64,000 nt of DNA from Deltaproteobacteria bacterium UBA6601 (lineage in GTDB: Bacteria; Myxococcota_A; UBA796; UBA9615). The translations under genes and the position numbers were made by a program. The stretch is taken from positions 1-64,000 of the forward strand of contig DJIF01000054.1 in the NCBI GenBank assembly GCA_002433485.1. The letters are read 5' to 3'. The number at the start of each line of letters is the position of its first letter. The stretch's first letter is position 1. Below are positions 55,491 to 63,724 of the stretch, one piece after another. The notes beneath the pieces were generated by a model. That model ran no database searches, had not been told where the DNA came from, and saw only the letters and a list, made by a program, of their open reading frames with translations.

Positions 55491-57584
55491 ATGAGCAACA
55501 TCAAGGACTCCATAAAGGGGCTGTTCTCGCAGGTTTTTGGCCGGGCGGACTTCGCCGAGGTTCTGGAAGACCGTTGGGAATACTCGGAGACCTTTGAGGG
55601 CGAGATGATCTCGGCCCAACTGCCCGCGGCCAGGCGCCGCAACAAGGCCCCAGCGCCGGTTGCACCTACCGCCGAGATGCAGCAGAGTCCAAACCCCTTC
55701 AACGAGACGGTCGAGTCTCAGCGGGAGCCGACCGAGACCGTACCGGAGAGCGCCTGCCTTGAACCTGTAGCAGCCCCGGCCCAGACCCTCCCGGATAGCA
55801 ACTCCGTCGGCGCCCATGCCCAACCGGTCGAGACCCTCCCCGACAGCACGCAGGTCCAGCCCGGTCCGCCCGGACCGGGCCCGCTTCCGAAAAATGCCCC
55901 GGCCAAAGATCCTGAACCTGCTGCAGCCAAGCAGCAGCAGCCGGCACCACCGCCGCGACGGCTGCAGGCCAGTCGGCCCAAGCCGCTGCGGCTTGAGCCC
56001 TCGACCGGCTCTCGCGCCGCAGCCGTTCCAACCGGGCAGGCAACGCCGGCAAGCAAGACTCCGGTCCTAACCAACTCACTCAACACCGACAACCTGATCG
56101 CGCAGATCGCCTTCGATTCGCCCAATGACATCTATCCGGACACCGCGCAAGGCCAGAGCGCCCTTTCTGGTGACGTACCTAGCCTGTCCCCAGAGTCTGA
56201 GCTGGGCGCTATTCTGGACGGACTGCAAACCACTGCAGTACTCCACAAGGCGAAGCGGAATCAGCGAAAAAAAAATGGACCTAAAGGCTCTGCAGCGCCG
56301 CTGCTGCTGGTCCAGCGCAAGGAGTCAAAAGAACAACAACCTGCAGCACCGCCCCATCCCGACGATGAGTTCCGTAGCGAGGCTTCCACCCACAGCAGTC
56401 GCAACCTGAATCTACCCGACGAGGAAGAAGACAAAGAGACTCAGACTCACATCGTCCGCAGCGCCCGCACCCGCTCCCCGACGCTTGTCATCGCCTACGA
56501 AGACCATGCGCCCCTGAGTTCCCACGACTACGGTGTGCTTCCGCCGCCACCGAGCGAAGCGATCAATCGCTCCCTTATTGAGCGCGTGCAGTTCAACCTG
56601 CAGCGCGATCTTGAGAGCCTATCCTCACAAAAAGAAGAGGACATCGTCGAGTTGCTACTGGAAGCACTCGACAATCCCCAGGTCGATCTCCCTCCCTTCC
56701 CCGCTGCTGCACGAAAGCTACTGAGCGGCGGTGTGGAAGGCCCCAAAGACGATGACATTCTAGATGCCGTCAAGTCCGACCCGGGCCTGGCGGGAAGCGT
56801 CATCAGGGCCGCCAACTCACCGTTCTATATGGCAGCTGCGCCGGTTGCCTCGCTGGGATCGGCAGTCGTTCGCATCGGTCTTAAAGAGGTTCGCCGGGTC
56901 GCGCTTGCGGCGGCGATGGCCTCATCCTTTGACGTAAAGGGCTTTGAAGTCCTCATCGACTCAGCGCACCTGCACAGCCTGACCACCGGAACCAGCGCTG
57001 AAGCGCTCGCTGACACCTTCTCTGTCGAACCTGGAGTAGCCTTTCTGTCCGGACTGCTGCACAACGCTGGAGAGCTACTTACTTATCGCCTCCTGAACCA
57101 AAGCTACAACAGCACAGAGGAGGCCCCCTGGCACGACCGGCTGAACTTCGTAAGGGAACTCGCCGTCAAGTACCACTGCTACCTCGGCGCGCTCTTCATT
57201 GAGCCGTGGGACCTGCCTCCCCAGCTACAGGCCAGCCTGGTCTATCACCATCACCCGTACATGGCGAACGAGGACAACGAAGACCTGGCGTCCCTTATGC
57301 ATGTCGCCAATGCCATCGCAGAGTTGGCCACCAAACATGCCCGCAGCGACATCTGGCGCGAATACATCAACCGCTTAGAGAAACAACGCGACGCAACCGA
57401 CGGTTCGCGCAGTTCAGCAGGCGTCGACGGAGTAGAACTGATTTCCCTGGGTGAGGTGCTCGAAATGCTTCCACCAGGCTTCTCCAAGCAGCGGGTGCAT
57501 CGACTGCTTCGCGACATCCTGCTGCGCGTGGCGGCAAGCCCACTGACCGATAGTCAAGATGCCGCAGCTGCCACCCAGTATTGA
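55491..57584 (+). CDS. HDOD-domain signalling protein
   Basis: 697 residues. The first about 360 are low-complexity, Pro/Ala/Gln-rich and probably disordered, with short repeats (ETVPES, QTLPDS, ETLPDS spaced 16 residues). An HDOD domain occupies about 370-650: LPPFPAAARKLLSGG, VKSDPGLAGSVIRAANSPFY, IGLKEVRRVALAAAM, FLSGLLHNAGELLTYRLL (HN replaces the HD pair), and VYHHHPYMAN. HDOD proteins are degenerate, usually non-catalytic relatives of HD phosphodiesterases that act in signalling. A run of nine A (56267-56275) lies in the disordered part. It overlaps the next gene by 26 bases. Confidence 0.88.
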   Translation: MSNIKDSIKGLFSQVFGRADFAEVLEDRWEYSETFEGEMISAQLPAARRRNKAPAPVAPTAEMQQSPNPFNETVESQREPTETVPESACLEPVAAPAQTLPDSNSVGAHAQPVETLPDSTQVQPGPPGPGPLPKNAPAKDPEPAAAKQQQPAPPPRRLQASRPKPLRLEPSTGSRAAAVPTGQATPASKTPVLTNSLNTDNLIAQIAFDSPNDIYPDTAQGQSALSGDVPSLSPESELGAILDGLQTTAVLHKAKRNQRKKNGPKGSAAPLLLVQRKESKEQQPAAPPHPDDEFRSEASTHSSRNLNLPDEEEDKETQTHIVRSARTRSPTLVIAYEDHAPLSSHDYGVLPPPPSEAINRSLIERVQFNLQRDLESLSSQKEEDIVELLLEALDNPQVDLPPFPAAARKLLSGGVEGPKDDDILDAVKSDPGLAGSVIRAANSPFYMAAAPVASLGSAVVRIGLKEVRRVALAAAMASSFDVKGFEVLIDSAHLHSLTTGTSAEALADTFSVEPGVAFLSGLLHNAGELLTYRLLNQSYNSTEEAPWHDRLNFVRELAVKYHCYLGALFIEPWDLPPQLQASLVYHHHPYMANEDNEDLASLMHVANAIAELATKHARSDIWREYINRLEKQRDATDGSRSSAGVDGVELISLGEVLEMLPPGFSKQRVHRLLRDILLRVAASPLTDSQDAAAATQY

Positions 57585-58569
57585 CTCAATTCGCTGGGTA
57601 CCCGGCCAGGGCAACCACGTAGAGTCCTTCTTTCTCAAGGCCAACAACCCCAAGCGTCCTGAGCAGGCCTTCTGGCTGAAGTTCACCCTCCTTGACCCCG
57701 GCAGTTCCGGCACTGCTCTGGCCGAAGTCTGGGCAATCCGCTTTGCTGCCGCGGGGGGACCCCACCAGGCGGCAAAACTGAGTCGGCCAGCCTCACAGGC
57801 CCAGCTGTCAAGCAGCCAAATCGGCTTCCTGCTCGGAGACTGCCAGCTCCAGCCGGGCCAGACCCAAGGCCGAGTCCTGGGCAGAGAAATGGAAATCTCA
57901 TGGGACCTACAGTTCGATTACCGCAATCAACGGGTCATGTATGGACTTCCGCACCGGTGGATGTACGACGCGGCCTTCCCCCGTAACAAGGTCTACAGCT
58001 CCTGCCCCAACACCAGGTTCCGAGGTCGGTTCACCGTGGCGGACGAAAATTGGGAGGTCAAAGACTGGCCAGGAATGCTGGGGCACAACTGGGGCAAAGC
58101 TCACAACCCACGCTACCACTGGGCCCAATGCAACCTCTTCGAGCCGGAGGACTGCGTCTTCGAAGCCTGGTCAGCGCGCATTCAGTTGGGACCCTGGCTG
58201 AGTCCATGGCTGACTGGCGCCACAGCTCGCCTGGATGGCGAGGAGCTGAGCTTCAACGCGGTACACAAGGTGCTCAACCGTTCTCTGCGCTTCAGTCCTC
58301 TGAATTGGTCTTTTGAGACCCAACATCAGGACTGGCGCCTGCGCTGGCAGGTCAGCGCTCCAGCGGCGGACTTCGCTGGGCTTCGCTACCTCAACCCAGA
58401 TGGGCAACAAAATTTCTGTCTCAACTCCAAGATCGCCAGCTGTCGGCTCGAGCTGTGGAACAGACAAGGGGGGCGCTGGCAACCGCGCGCACAGCTCAAG
58501 GGAGAGCGTAGCTGTGCCTACGAGATCCTGGTTCCCGACAACCCATTCGACATTCCGATCCTCGCCTGA
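57559..58569 (+). CDS. AttH/CrtC-like lipocalin-fold protein
   Basis: 336 residues, no signal peptide. Key segments are WVPGQGNHVESFFLKA, FWLKFTLLD, then the central KDWPGMLGHNWGKAHNPRYH and WAQCNLFEPEDCVFEAWSAR. The WxGHNWG and HWAQCN pattern resembles the AttH / hydroxyneurosporene synthase (CrtC) and tocopherol cyclase-like group of double-lipocalin folds, which bind hydrophobic substrates. The assignment is by pattern only. It starts inside the end of the HDOD gene (57559) and converges on a glycosyltransferase gene. Confidence 0.65.
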   Translation: MPQLPPSIDSIRWVPGQGNHVESFFLKANNPKRPEQAFWLKFTLLDPGSSGTALAEVWAIRFAAAGGPHQAAKLSRPASQAQLSSSQIGFLLGDCQLQPGQTQGRVLGREMEISWDLQFDYRNQRVMYGLPHRWMYDAAFPRNKVYSSCPNTRFRGRFTVADENWEVKDWPGMLGHNWGKAHNPRYHWAQCNLFEPEDCVFEAWSARIQLGPWLSPWLTGATARLDGEELSFNAVHKVLNRSLRFSPLNWSFETQHQDWRLRWQVSAPAADFAGLRYLNPDGQQNFCLNSKIASCRLELWNRQGGRWQPRAQLKGERSCAYEILVPDNPFDIPILA

Positions 58570-58588
58570 GCCCCCCCTTCAGGCTCAG
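58566..58588. terminator. Hairpin at end of AttH/CrtC-like gene
   Basis: CTGAGCC (58566-58572) pairs with GGCTCAG (58582-58588) around a 9-base loop that includes a C-run. The TGA stop of the AttH-like gene is in the first arm. The stem is identical to that between mreB and ftsZ. Probable terminator for this gene and possibly for the convergent one at 58604. Confidence 0.55.
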
Positions 58589-58603
58589 CTCGGGCGACTA
58601 GCA

Positions 58604-59920
58604 CTACTCTCCTGAGTCCGGTGAACTAAGCGGGGCGGATCCCGGCCAGCGAGGCGGGACCGGCTCAAACAGCTGGTACGGGAAGCCGCAGCAAAGGGAT
58701 GGACCCAGATGGGGCCAGCTGCTTGGGTCCTGAGGCATTGGCCCCATGGCAAGGCCACCGGCCTGACGCTCCACCCGCGCGGCTTCAATCATCCGATCCA
58801 CTCGAACAGAAGCCTCCTGCCAGCGGCAGCTCTGCCACAGGCTGTGGAACGCGAACAGCAGCAACAGCAAGCCGACCAGCAGGTAAGTGCGCCGCATTCC
58901 AACGACATGGCCTGGCGCGCGTCCCAGGCGCTGCTCCATGACCGCTGCCCAACAGTAAGAAGCGCCAACACTGGGCAGCAACAGATACCACTGGCCGCCA
59001 TCATTGGGCAGAACATGGAGCACCGGCAGCACGGCCAGAAACGTCAGGCCAAGGCCCAAAGCCCAGAGCCTGGCGATCACCCGCCAGCCCAGCAACAGAA
59101 AGGGAAGGACAAAGGCCACGGCAACCAACAGCCCCAGCTGATCGCCTGGCCGACTCAAGGCCCCCAGGGGCTGATACAGCGGCGCAAAGAGTTGAACAAT
59201 GTAGAGCGGCAGCCACAACAGGCCAGCCAGCAGCCCATCCAGGGAGGGCCAATAAGAAGCGGCAACCTCGGCCCTCATCACGGTAAGAGCAAACAGAGGC
59301 GCAAGCAGCAGAGCGGCCAGCAGAGCGGCCAGCCAGCGCTGGTTGACCGAACGAGGCGACAGCCAGGCCGACCAAAGCAACATGGGCAACACCGCGATCC
59401 CAGTCTCTTTGAAGAGCACCGCGATCCCGGCCAACAGTGCTGAGAGAACCGATCTACCGCGTCCCTGAGCCAGGAGGGATGCGGTCACCGCAAGTCCCAT
59501 AAGCAGATCTGCTCGGGCCGCTACCCACCCGGCACTGGCAACATGTACACCGTGGACGGCAAAAAACGCGGTGCCGAGCTGGGCAGCCGGCCACGAGAAA
59601 CTTTGCTGCATCCAGCTTCGTGCCACAAAGACAAGAATCAGGTACAGGCCCAGATTGATGGCATGGGAGATATAAGGTGGAGACCCCGCATCCAGCCAGA
59701 ACGCATAGGTCGATAGCGGCCGAAAACTTCCGCTACCGCCGATAGGAAGCTGAAATGGCGCCCATGGGTCAAGGGCGACAAACTTCCGCGCCTCATAAAA
59801 CAGCACCCGCTCGTCCGCCAACAGGGGTGCTCCCAACAAGGGAACAAGGGGCAGAACCGCCATTGCAGCAATGAGCAGATGGGTGAATTGTAGCTGTCGC
59901 GGACCGGGCTGATACAAAAT
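58604..59920 (-). CDS. TMTC-like membrane glycosyltransferase (GT-C)
   Basis: 438 residues from TTG 59920, with GGGAG 5 bases upstream; the longer frame would extend into the divergent gene. About ten membrane segments. The N-terminal loop has ADERVLFYEARKFVALD (acidic, as in GT-C enzymes), then FRPLSTYAFWLD, HAINLGLYLILVFVARS and AVHGVHVASAGWVAARADLL, the pattern of TMTC/DUF1736-type glycosyltransferases. These use lipid-linked sugar donors for protein or glycan modification. The C-terminal about 50 residues are soluble. The substrate is unknown. Confidence 0.75.
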   Translation of the reverse strand: MLYQPGPRQLQFTHLLIAAMAVLPLVPLLGAPLLADERVLFYEARKFVALDPWAPFQLPIGGSGSFRPLSTYAFWLDAGSPPYISHAINLGLYLILVFVARSWMQQSFSWPAAQLGTAFFAVHGVHVASAGWVAARADLLMGLAVTASLLAQGRGRSVLSALLAGIAVLFKETGIAVLPMLLWSAWLSPRSVNQRWLAALLAALLLAPLFALTVMRAEVAASYWPSLDGLLAGLLWLPLYIVQLFAPLYQPLGALSRPGDQLGLLVAVAFVLPFLLLGWRVIARLWALGLGLTFLAVLPVLHVLPNDGGQWYLLLPSVGASYCWAAVMEQRLGRAPGHVVGMRRTYLLVGLLLLLFAFHSLWQSCRWQEASVRVDRMIEAARVERQAGGLAMGPMPQDPSSWPHLGPSLCCGFPYQLFEPVPPRWPGSAPLSSPDSGE

Positions 59921-59933
59921 TGCTCCCACCGGG

Positions 59934-59961
59934 CTGAAATGCTGGCCTCGGTAGGTACAAT
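59934..59961 (+). promoter_or_regulatory. Predicted promoter of PqqD-like gene
   Basis: CTGAAA (59934-59939) and TACAAT (59956-59961) are 16 bases apart; each matches consensus at four or five of six positions. The start would be about 38 bases upstream of the ATG at 60006, which has GGAG 5 bases before it. The elements lie just upstream of the start of the divergent glycosyltransferase gene. Confidence 0.5.
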
Positions 59962-60005
59962 ACTCCGCCTCAGCGCAGGCCCCAGTACAGCTTCCCGGAG
60001 TTCCC

Positions 60006-60788
60006 ATGGCCACCGTGCCCCGCGTATGCGACACCTTAGAAATAGAGCGAATTGCCAACGAGCCGGCCGAATACGCGATCCGTAACCGCCAAGGTGAGGA
60101 GCTGGGCAAGGTCACCGAAGAGGGCTATTACCTGCTCCTTCAGTTAGATGGAATTTCGACCCTTAATGCCATCCGCGAGCGGCTCAAAGAGCGTTTCGGC
60201 AAGAGTTCCTCAGCAGCCGACCTTGAGTCCTGGTTCGCTGAGCTCGGGCAGGCGGGAGTGCTGAACACCAACGAGCGCGCCTTACGCATCCTCACCTACC
60301 TCAGAGAACAGGGCATCAGCTATCGGGGTAGCAGCGCCGACCGGCGCGGCTCGAAAGATACTCCCCTTACGGATCGACGCGAAGAAGGCCGCCGGGACCA
60401 AGCCTCGGCCGCGGCAGCTTGGTTTGACTACGGAATCTTCCTGCTGAACGATGGCATGCTGGAGCAAGGCGTGGACGTCTTCGAGCGGCTGAGCCAGAGC
60501 CAGCAGGGCGACGTTCGAATCCACGAGATCATCTCCCACCTTCGCTTCTTGACCAAGAGCGAAGATGTGCCTGATCTCTCCGAAGATCGACGCGATGTCT
60601 CCTGGGAAGCCTTTGACGCTGCCCTGCGAGAGATGCTCGATCAGGGCGCCTGCCCACGCTGCGATCTTCCCATTGAGATTGAACTCGGCGCCACCAATCG
60701 CTGTCACTACTGTGGCGCCTCCTTCAGCAGCTACGTGCTGGGTCGCGCAGGCCAAGACCGGCGCCAGGGCAAACCCGCAGCTGACTGA
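60006..60788 (+). CDS. PqqD-like (RRE-fold) protein with zinc ribbon
   Basis: 260 residues. The N-terminal about 95 residues match the PqqD-like / RiPP-recognition-element outline: AEYAIRNRQGEELGKVTEEG, YYLLLQLDGISTLNAIRERL, LESWFAELGQAGVLNTNE. The middle (about 130-200) is helical and resembles a tetratricopeptide-like pair (AAAWFDYGIFLLNDGMLEQG, VDVFERLSQSQQGDVRIHEI). The C-terminus is a zinc ribbon (CPRCDLPIEIELGATNRCHYC). No radical SAM enzyme, precursor peptide or maturase lies nearby, so the usual RRE role in peptide modification is not supported here. It is 7 bases before the pyrophosphorylase-like gene. Confidence 0.65.
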   Translation: MATVPRVCDTLEIERIANEPAEYAIRNRQGEELGKVTEEGYYLLLQLDGISTLNAIRERLKERFGKSSSAADLESWFAELGQAGVLNTNERALRILTYLREQGISYRGSSADRRGSKDTPLTDRREEGRRDQASAAAAWFDYGIFLLNDGMLEQGVDVFERLSQSQQGDVRIHEIISHLRFLTKSEDVPDLSEDRRDVSWEAFDAALREMLDQGACPRCDLPIEIELGATNRCHYCGASFSSYVLGRAGQDRRQGKPAAD

Positions 60789-60795
60789 GCCATCG

Positions 60796-61881
60796 GTGGA
60801 ACTGACCCCAGCTGAGCTGAAGAACCTCAAGAGCCTCCACTTTCAGCACCGCGAGTTCGAAGAGCTGCAGGCCGGACTCAAACTCAAAAACCTGCCTGAC
60901 AACCAGCTCGACGAGCAGCCTCTTCCGCCGCCTGAAGGCAGCATACTTGCAGTTCCGGAGGGCGCTGAGGAGGGAAGCTTGCGGCGGCATGGCCAGGCGG
61001 CCATAGACGCCGGCCAGGCCGCTCTGGTGCTGCTCAATGGCGGCATGGCGACCCGCTTTGGTGGACGGGTCAAGGGCGTGGTAGACGCGCTCCCCGGACG
61101 TTCCTTTCTCGCCCTCCAACTCGCCCGCCTGGCAACCACCGGCTGCCCGCTGGTGCTGATGAACTCCCAGGCCACAGACTCCGTGACCCGCTCTCATCTT
61201 GAAGAAAATCGCTTCTTCGGTATGGACCCCACCGCGGTCATCAGCTTTCAACAGAGCGCTGCACCGAGGCTGACCCCCGCAGGTGATCTCTATCGAGATC
61301 AACAGGGCGCGCTGTCCCTCTACGGACCCGGCCATGGCGACCTGCTGCCCTCGCTACGTCGCAGCGGGGCCCTGGCGAGTCTGCAGCGCCGCGGCGTTAA
61401 ATTTCTCTTAGTAGCCAACGTCGACAACCTGGGCGCAGAACTCTCGGCGCCATTGCTGGGTCTATTCCAAAAGACAGGTTCACAGATGATGGCTGAAGTG
61501 TGCAGCAAGGCGCCAGGAGAAGTTGGTGGGTCACCGGCCATGGTGGCAGGGAAAGTGCGCATCGTTGAAGGCTTTGCCTTTCCCCCGACCTTCGATCAGG
61601 ACAGCCTGCCGGTATTCAACACCAACACCCTGTGGTTCCGCTGCGACGCACTCGAAGAAGCCCTTCCTTTGCGCTGGTACCAGGTCCACAAGCGGGTCAA
61701 CGGCGAACAAGTCGTCCAGTTCGAGCGGCTGGTTGGTCAGGCCAGCTGGTTTCTCGACTCCAGCTACGTCAAGGTGCCGCGCCGCCGCTTCTGTCCGATC
61801 AAGAGCCCAGAAGACCTCAGCGCAGCTCAGACCCAGCTCCGTGCCCTATTCGATGGCTCCAAGACGCAAGAGAGCGGCTAG
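60796..61881 (+). CDS. UDP-sugar pyrophosphorylase-like nucleotidyltransferase
   Basis: 361 residues of the UDPGP family, which makes UDP-sugars from UTP and sugar-1-phosphate. Nucleotide loop LVLLNGGMATRFGGRVKGVV (canonical LxGGxxTRxGxxxPKG, with Pro lost here), GPGHGDLLPSLRRSGAL, VANVDNLGAELSAPLL, VFNTNTLWFRCDALEEALPL and the late VQFERLVGQASWF are the family marks. UDP-GlcNAc or UDP-glucose could be the product. Start GTG 60796 is 7 bases after the previous stop. The missing Pro of the loop may affect activity. Confidence 0.85.
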   Translation: MELTPAELKNLKSLHFQHREFEELQAGLKLKNLPDNQLDEQPLPPPEGSILAVPEGAEEGSLRRHGQAAIDAGQAALVLLNGGMATRFGGRVKGVVDALPGRSFLALQLARLATTGCPLVLMNSQATDSVTRSHLEENRFFGMDPTAVISFQQSAAPRLTPAGDLYRDQQGALSLYGPGHGDLLPSLRRSGALASLQRRGVKFLLVANVDNLGAELSAPLLGLFQKTGSQMMAEVCSKAPGEVGGSPAMVAGKVRIVEGFAFPPTFDQDSLPVFNTNTLWFRCDALEEALPLRWYQVHKRVNGEQVVQFERLVGQASWFLDSSYVKVPRRRFCPIKSPEDLSAAQTQLRALFDGSKTQESG

Positions 61882-61904
61882 CCACCCTGGCTCGCGACGG
61901 CTAG
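61878..61904. terminator. Hairpin joining two convergent stop codons
   Basis: CTAGCC (61878-61883) pairs with GGCTAG (61899-61904) around a 15-base loop, with a small AGCC/GGCT stem competing at its left side. The arms hold the TAG of the pyrophosphorylase-like gene (61879-61881) and the CTA complement of the convergent lipoprotein stop (61901-61903). Confidence 0.5.
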
Positions 61905-62617
61905 AAGCCCAAGCCAAACTCCAAGGGGAAGTCACGAGCAGGAATGCAATAGCTGGCCTTGGAGGCACCCCGCAAGGGCTCGCCTTGCGGCTCTGCAAAG
62001 TGCAGACTCAGCTCAGTCTCGACGGTTGAGTCCTCTGCATAGCTCTTAAGCTGAACGTCTCCAGCAAGAGCAGGGTAGATAGTAGCTTGATAGTTGCTGC
62101 TGCCCGAGAACTCCTCGGCGCAGGCGTCAAAGTCGGCAGCTGGATAGTAGAGAACATCAGCGTCAAAGTTAGGGCCCGCTGCCAGGTCCAGGGTCGCCTC
62201 ATCGTGAAAGGCGTAGCTGGTCTCAAGCCCGATGTCTTCAGGTCGAGGGAGAGCCTTCATGCGAATCTGTGCATGCCAGAAGGGCTCTTCGCCCAGGTAA
62301 GAGGACATGAGCGTCTCCCAGGCGTTGCAGTAATCAGCGGGGGCCAGTCCGTCCTGCTGCTGCTGACGCAGCGCAGCCAGCTCGGAGAGTAGCGCTGGAA
62401 GTCGCTCGCACGGCTCGCTCAGAGGAGTCAACCAGAGCTGCAGATCATGAAAGGGGACGGCAGTCCCAGGATCGGTGCCACGCAGCTCAAAATACACCGC
62501 CTCCTCAAAGGCCAGTTCCTCCCCACCAAGACTGCCACCCAGGCCAAATGGAAGGCAGCCACTGACCAGCGCCAGAGCGAAGACGAGCAGCGTGCTTAGC
62601 AAAATCTGCGAACCCAT
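61901..62617 (-). CDS. Lipoprotein of unknown function
   Basis: 238 residues from ATG 62617 (MGSQILLSTLLVFALALVSGC with lipobox VSGC). The mature part begins Gly-rich, then shows beta-strand pairs: FEEAVYFELRGTDPGTAVPF, FWHAQIRMKALPRPEDIGLE, ETSYAFHDEATLDLAAGPNF, VETELSLHFAEPQGEPLRG. A helical stretch with QQQQ (about 100-115) lies between. No known family recognised. It follows the glycosyltransferase-like gene on the same strand after 70 bases and ends in a hairpin shared with the convergent enzyme gene. Confidence 0.7.
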   Translation of the reverse strand: MGSQILLSTLLVFALALVSGCLPFGLGGSLGGEELAFEEAVYFELRGTDPGTAVPFHDLQLWLTPLSEPCERLPALLSELAALRQQQQDGLAPADYCNAWETLMSSYLGEEPFWHAQIRMKALPRPEDIGLETSYAFHDEATLDLAAGPNFDADVLYYPAADFDACAEEFSGSSNYQATIYPALAGDVQLKSYAEDSTVETELSLHFAEPQGEPLRGASKASYCIPARDFPLEFGLGF

Positions 62618-62687
62618 ACCGCTCAGTATGCCCCATCCCAGCCGACTCCAGCCCAACTCAGACAACGGCCCGAGGCGCTGAAGCCGA

Positions 62688-63413
62688 TCACTCCACAAGT
62701 TGCTCCATGAGTCCCTGCTGCTCGATGAACTGCCAGGTCGACCAATGTCGGACGTCTGCCCGGCCCCCAAACTCCAACCAGAACGTACACAGATCGTCGC
62801 CGTCATCAACATCCAGAAAAGCCGGCAGCTCAACCACCTCACGACCCTGCTGGGCAGCAGCGGCAACGGTCTCTGAGAACACCGAACCGGTGCTCATCAC
62901 CCGCGGGAACAGAGAGTCCGCCCGGCGGTCCAGTCCAACCAGATAGTAACCACCATCGAGATCCGGACCCAGTATCACGCTGCCCGGCTGCTGAGTCAGG
63001 GCGGCAAAGGCCTGCTCGACAAAAGAGTGAGGCAGGTGCGGCGAGTCCGAGTTGCGCATCACGACCCGGGCATAGCCCAACTCAAACAGTTGGACGAAGA
63101 CCGCATCCATACGCTCATTAAGATTCTCCCCCTGCTGCTGCAGATACCTGGCGTCCGCAGGAAAATAGCTGCTCAGCTCACCCGGCTGATCAACCTCTCC
63201 ACACCAGGCGATCCAGAGATCCACGGGCGCATCCCACTGACTCAGCTCGCGACCAATATCGCGCAAAAAGGCCCGATACAGACCCACTGCCTGTTCTTCC
63301 TGTAGAGGCGGGCAAAGTCTGGTCTTGCAACGTCCAGCAACAGGAACCCGCACCATTACAACAAGGGCCTGAGGATAGCGCGGGCTGTGGAGTTCGGAAC
63401 TGTGCTGGGACAT
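62688..63413 (-). CDS. TIGR04282-like glycosyltransferase (DUF2064)
   Basis: 241 residues from ATG 63413. Family marks of the DUF2064 / TIGR04282 group (nucleotide-diphospho-sugar transferase fold, named for arsenosugar biosynthesis in cyanobacteria): ALVVMVRVPVAGRCKTRLCP at the N-terminus, MRNSDSPHLPHSFVEQAF in the middle (canonical GxDxPxL is altered to NSDSPHL), VILGPDLDGGYYLVGL, and DVDDGDDLCTF near the end. Reaction and acceptor are unknown in this organism. A TTG start at 63428 would add five residues. A perfect TATAAT sits just upstream, so the transcript may be nearly leaderless. Confidence 0.85.
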   Translation of the reverse strand: MSQHSSELHSPRYPQALVVMVRVPVAGRCKTRLCPPLQEEQAVGLYRAFLRDIGRELSQWDAPVDLWIAWCGEVDQPGELSSYFPADARYLQQQGENLNERMDAVFVQLFELGYARVVMRNSDSPHLPHSFVEQAFAALTQQPGSVILGPDLDGGYYLVGLDRRADSLFPRVMSTGSVFSETVAAAAQQGREVVELPAFLDVDDGDDLCTFWLEFGGRADVRHWSTWQFIEQQGLMEQLVE

Positions 63414-63724
63414 CGAGGCAGACTGCAATTATACCCCTTCGCGATCGGTAATTTTAAGCGAATTGTTGCAGTCCAGGCAGTGGTAAAGGGTTGGGCCAAG
63501 GATCTCGAAATCGACTCTCTTGCCGTACAAAGCATGGAAGCGATGAACACGGCCTGGGCCAGGAGACGCTGCACAGACTGCTACAACGGAAGCTATCTCT
63601 CCGCTGAATCTTGCCCATGGAGAGCGACCCGGTGGCGCAGCAGAGCCGAGCTGCAACCGGCCCGATATTTGCTCCGTCTGGACAGGCTCCGCGTCAGCAC
63701 ACAGAGAAAGCTCATAAGCAGGGC
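63414..63724. other. Gap without a confident gene
   Basis: These 311 bases hold the promoter above and no gene I trust. One minus-strand frame ends with LYHCLDCNNSLKI before a TAA at 63431-63429, and a neighbouring frame has RCSSLCSV at about 63588-63565; together they would make the two CxxC knuckles of a zinc ribbon if a frameshift joined them. This may be a decayed small gene. No RNA structure or repeat stands out. Confidence 0.3.
63428..63457 (-). promoter_or_regulatory. Predicted promoter of TIGR04282-like gene
   Basis: On the minus strand TTAAAA (63457-63452) is followed after 18 bases by a perfect TATAAT (63433-63428). The start point would fall near 63421, about 8 bases before the ATG at 63413, so the leader would be very short. 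Confidence 0.5.
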
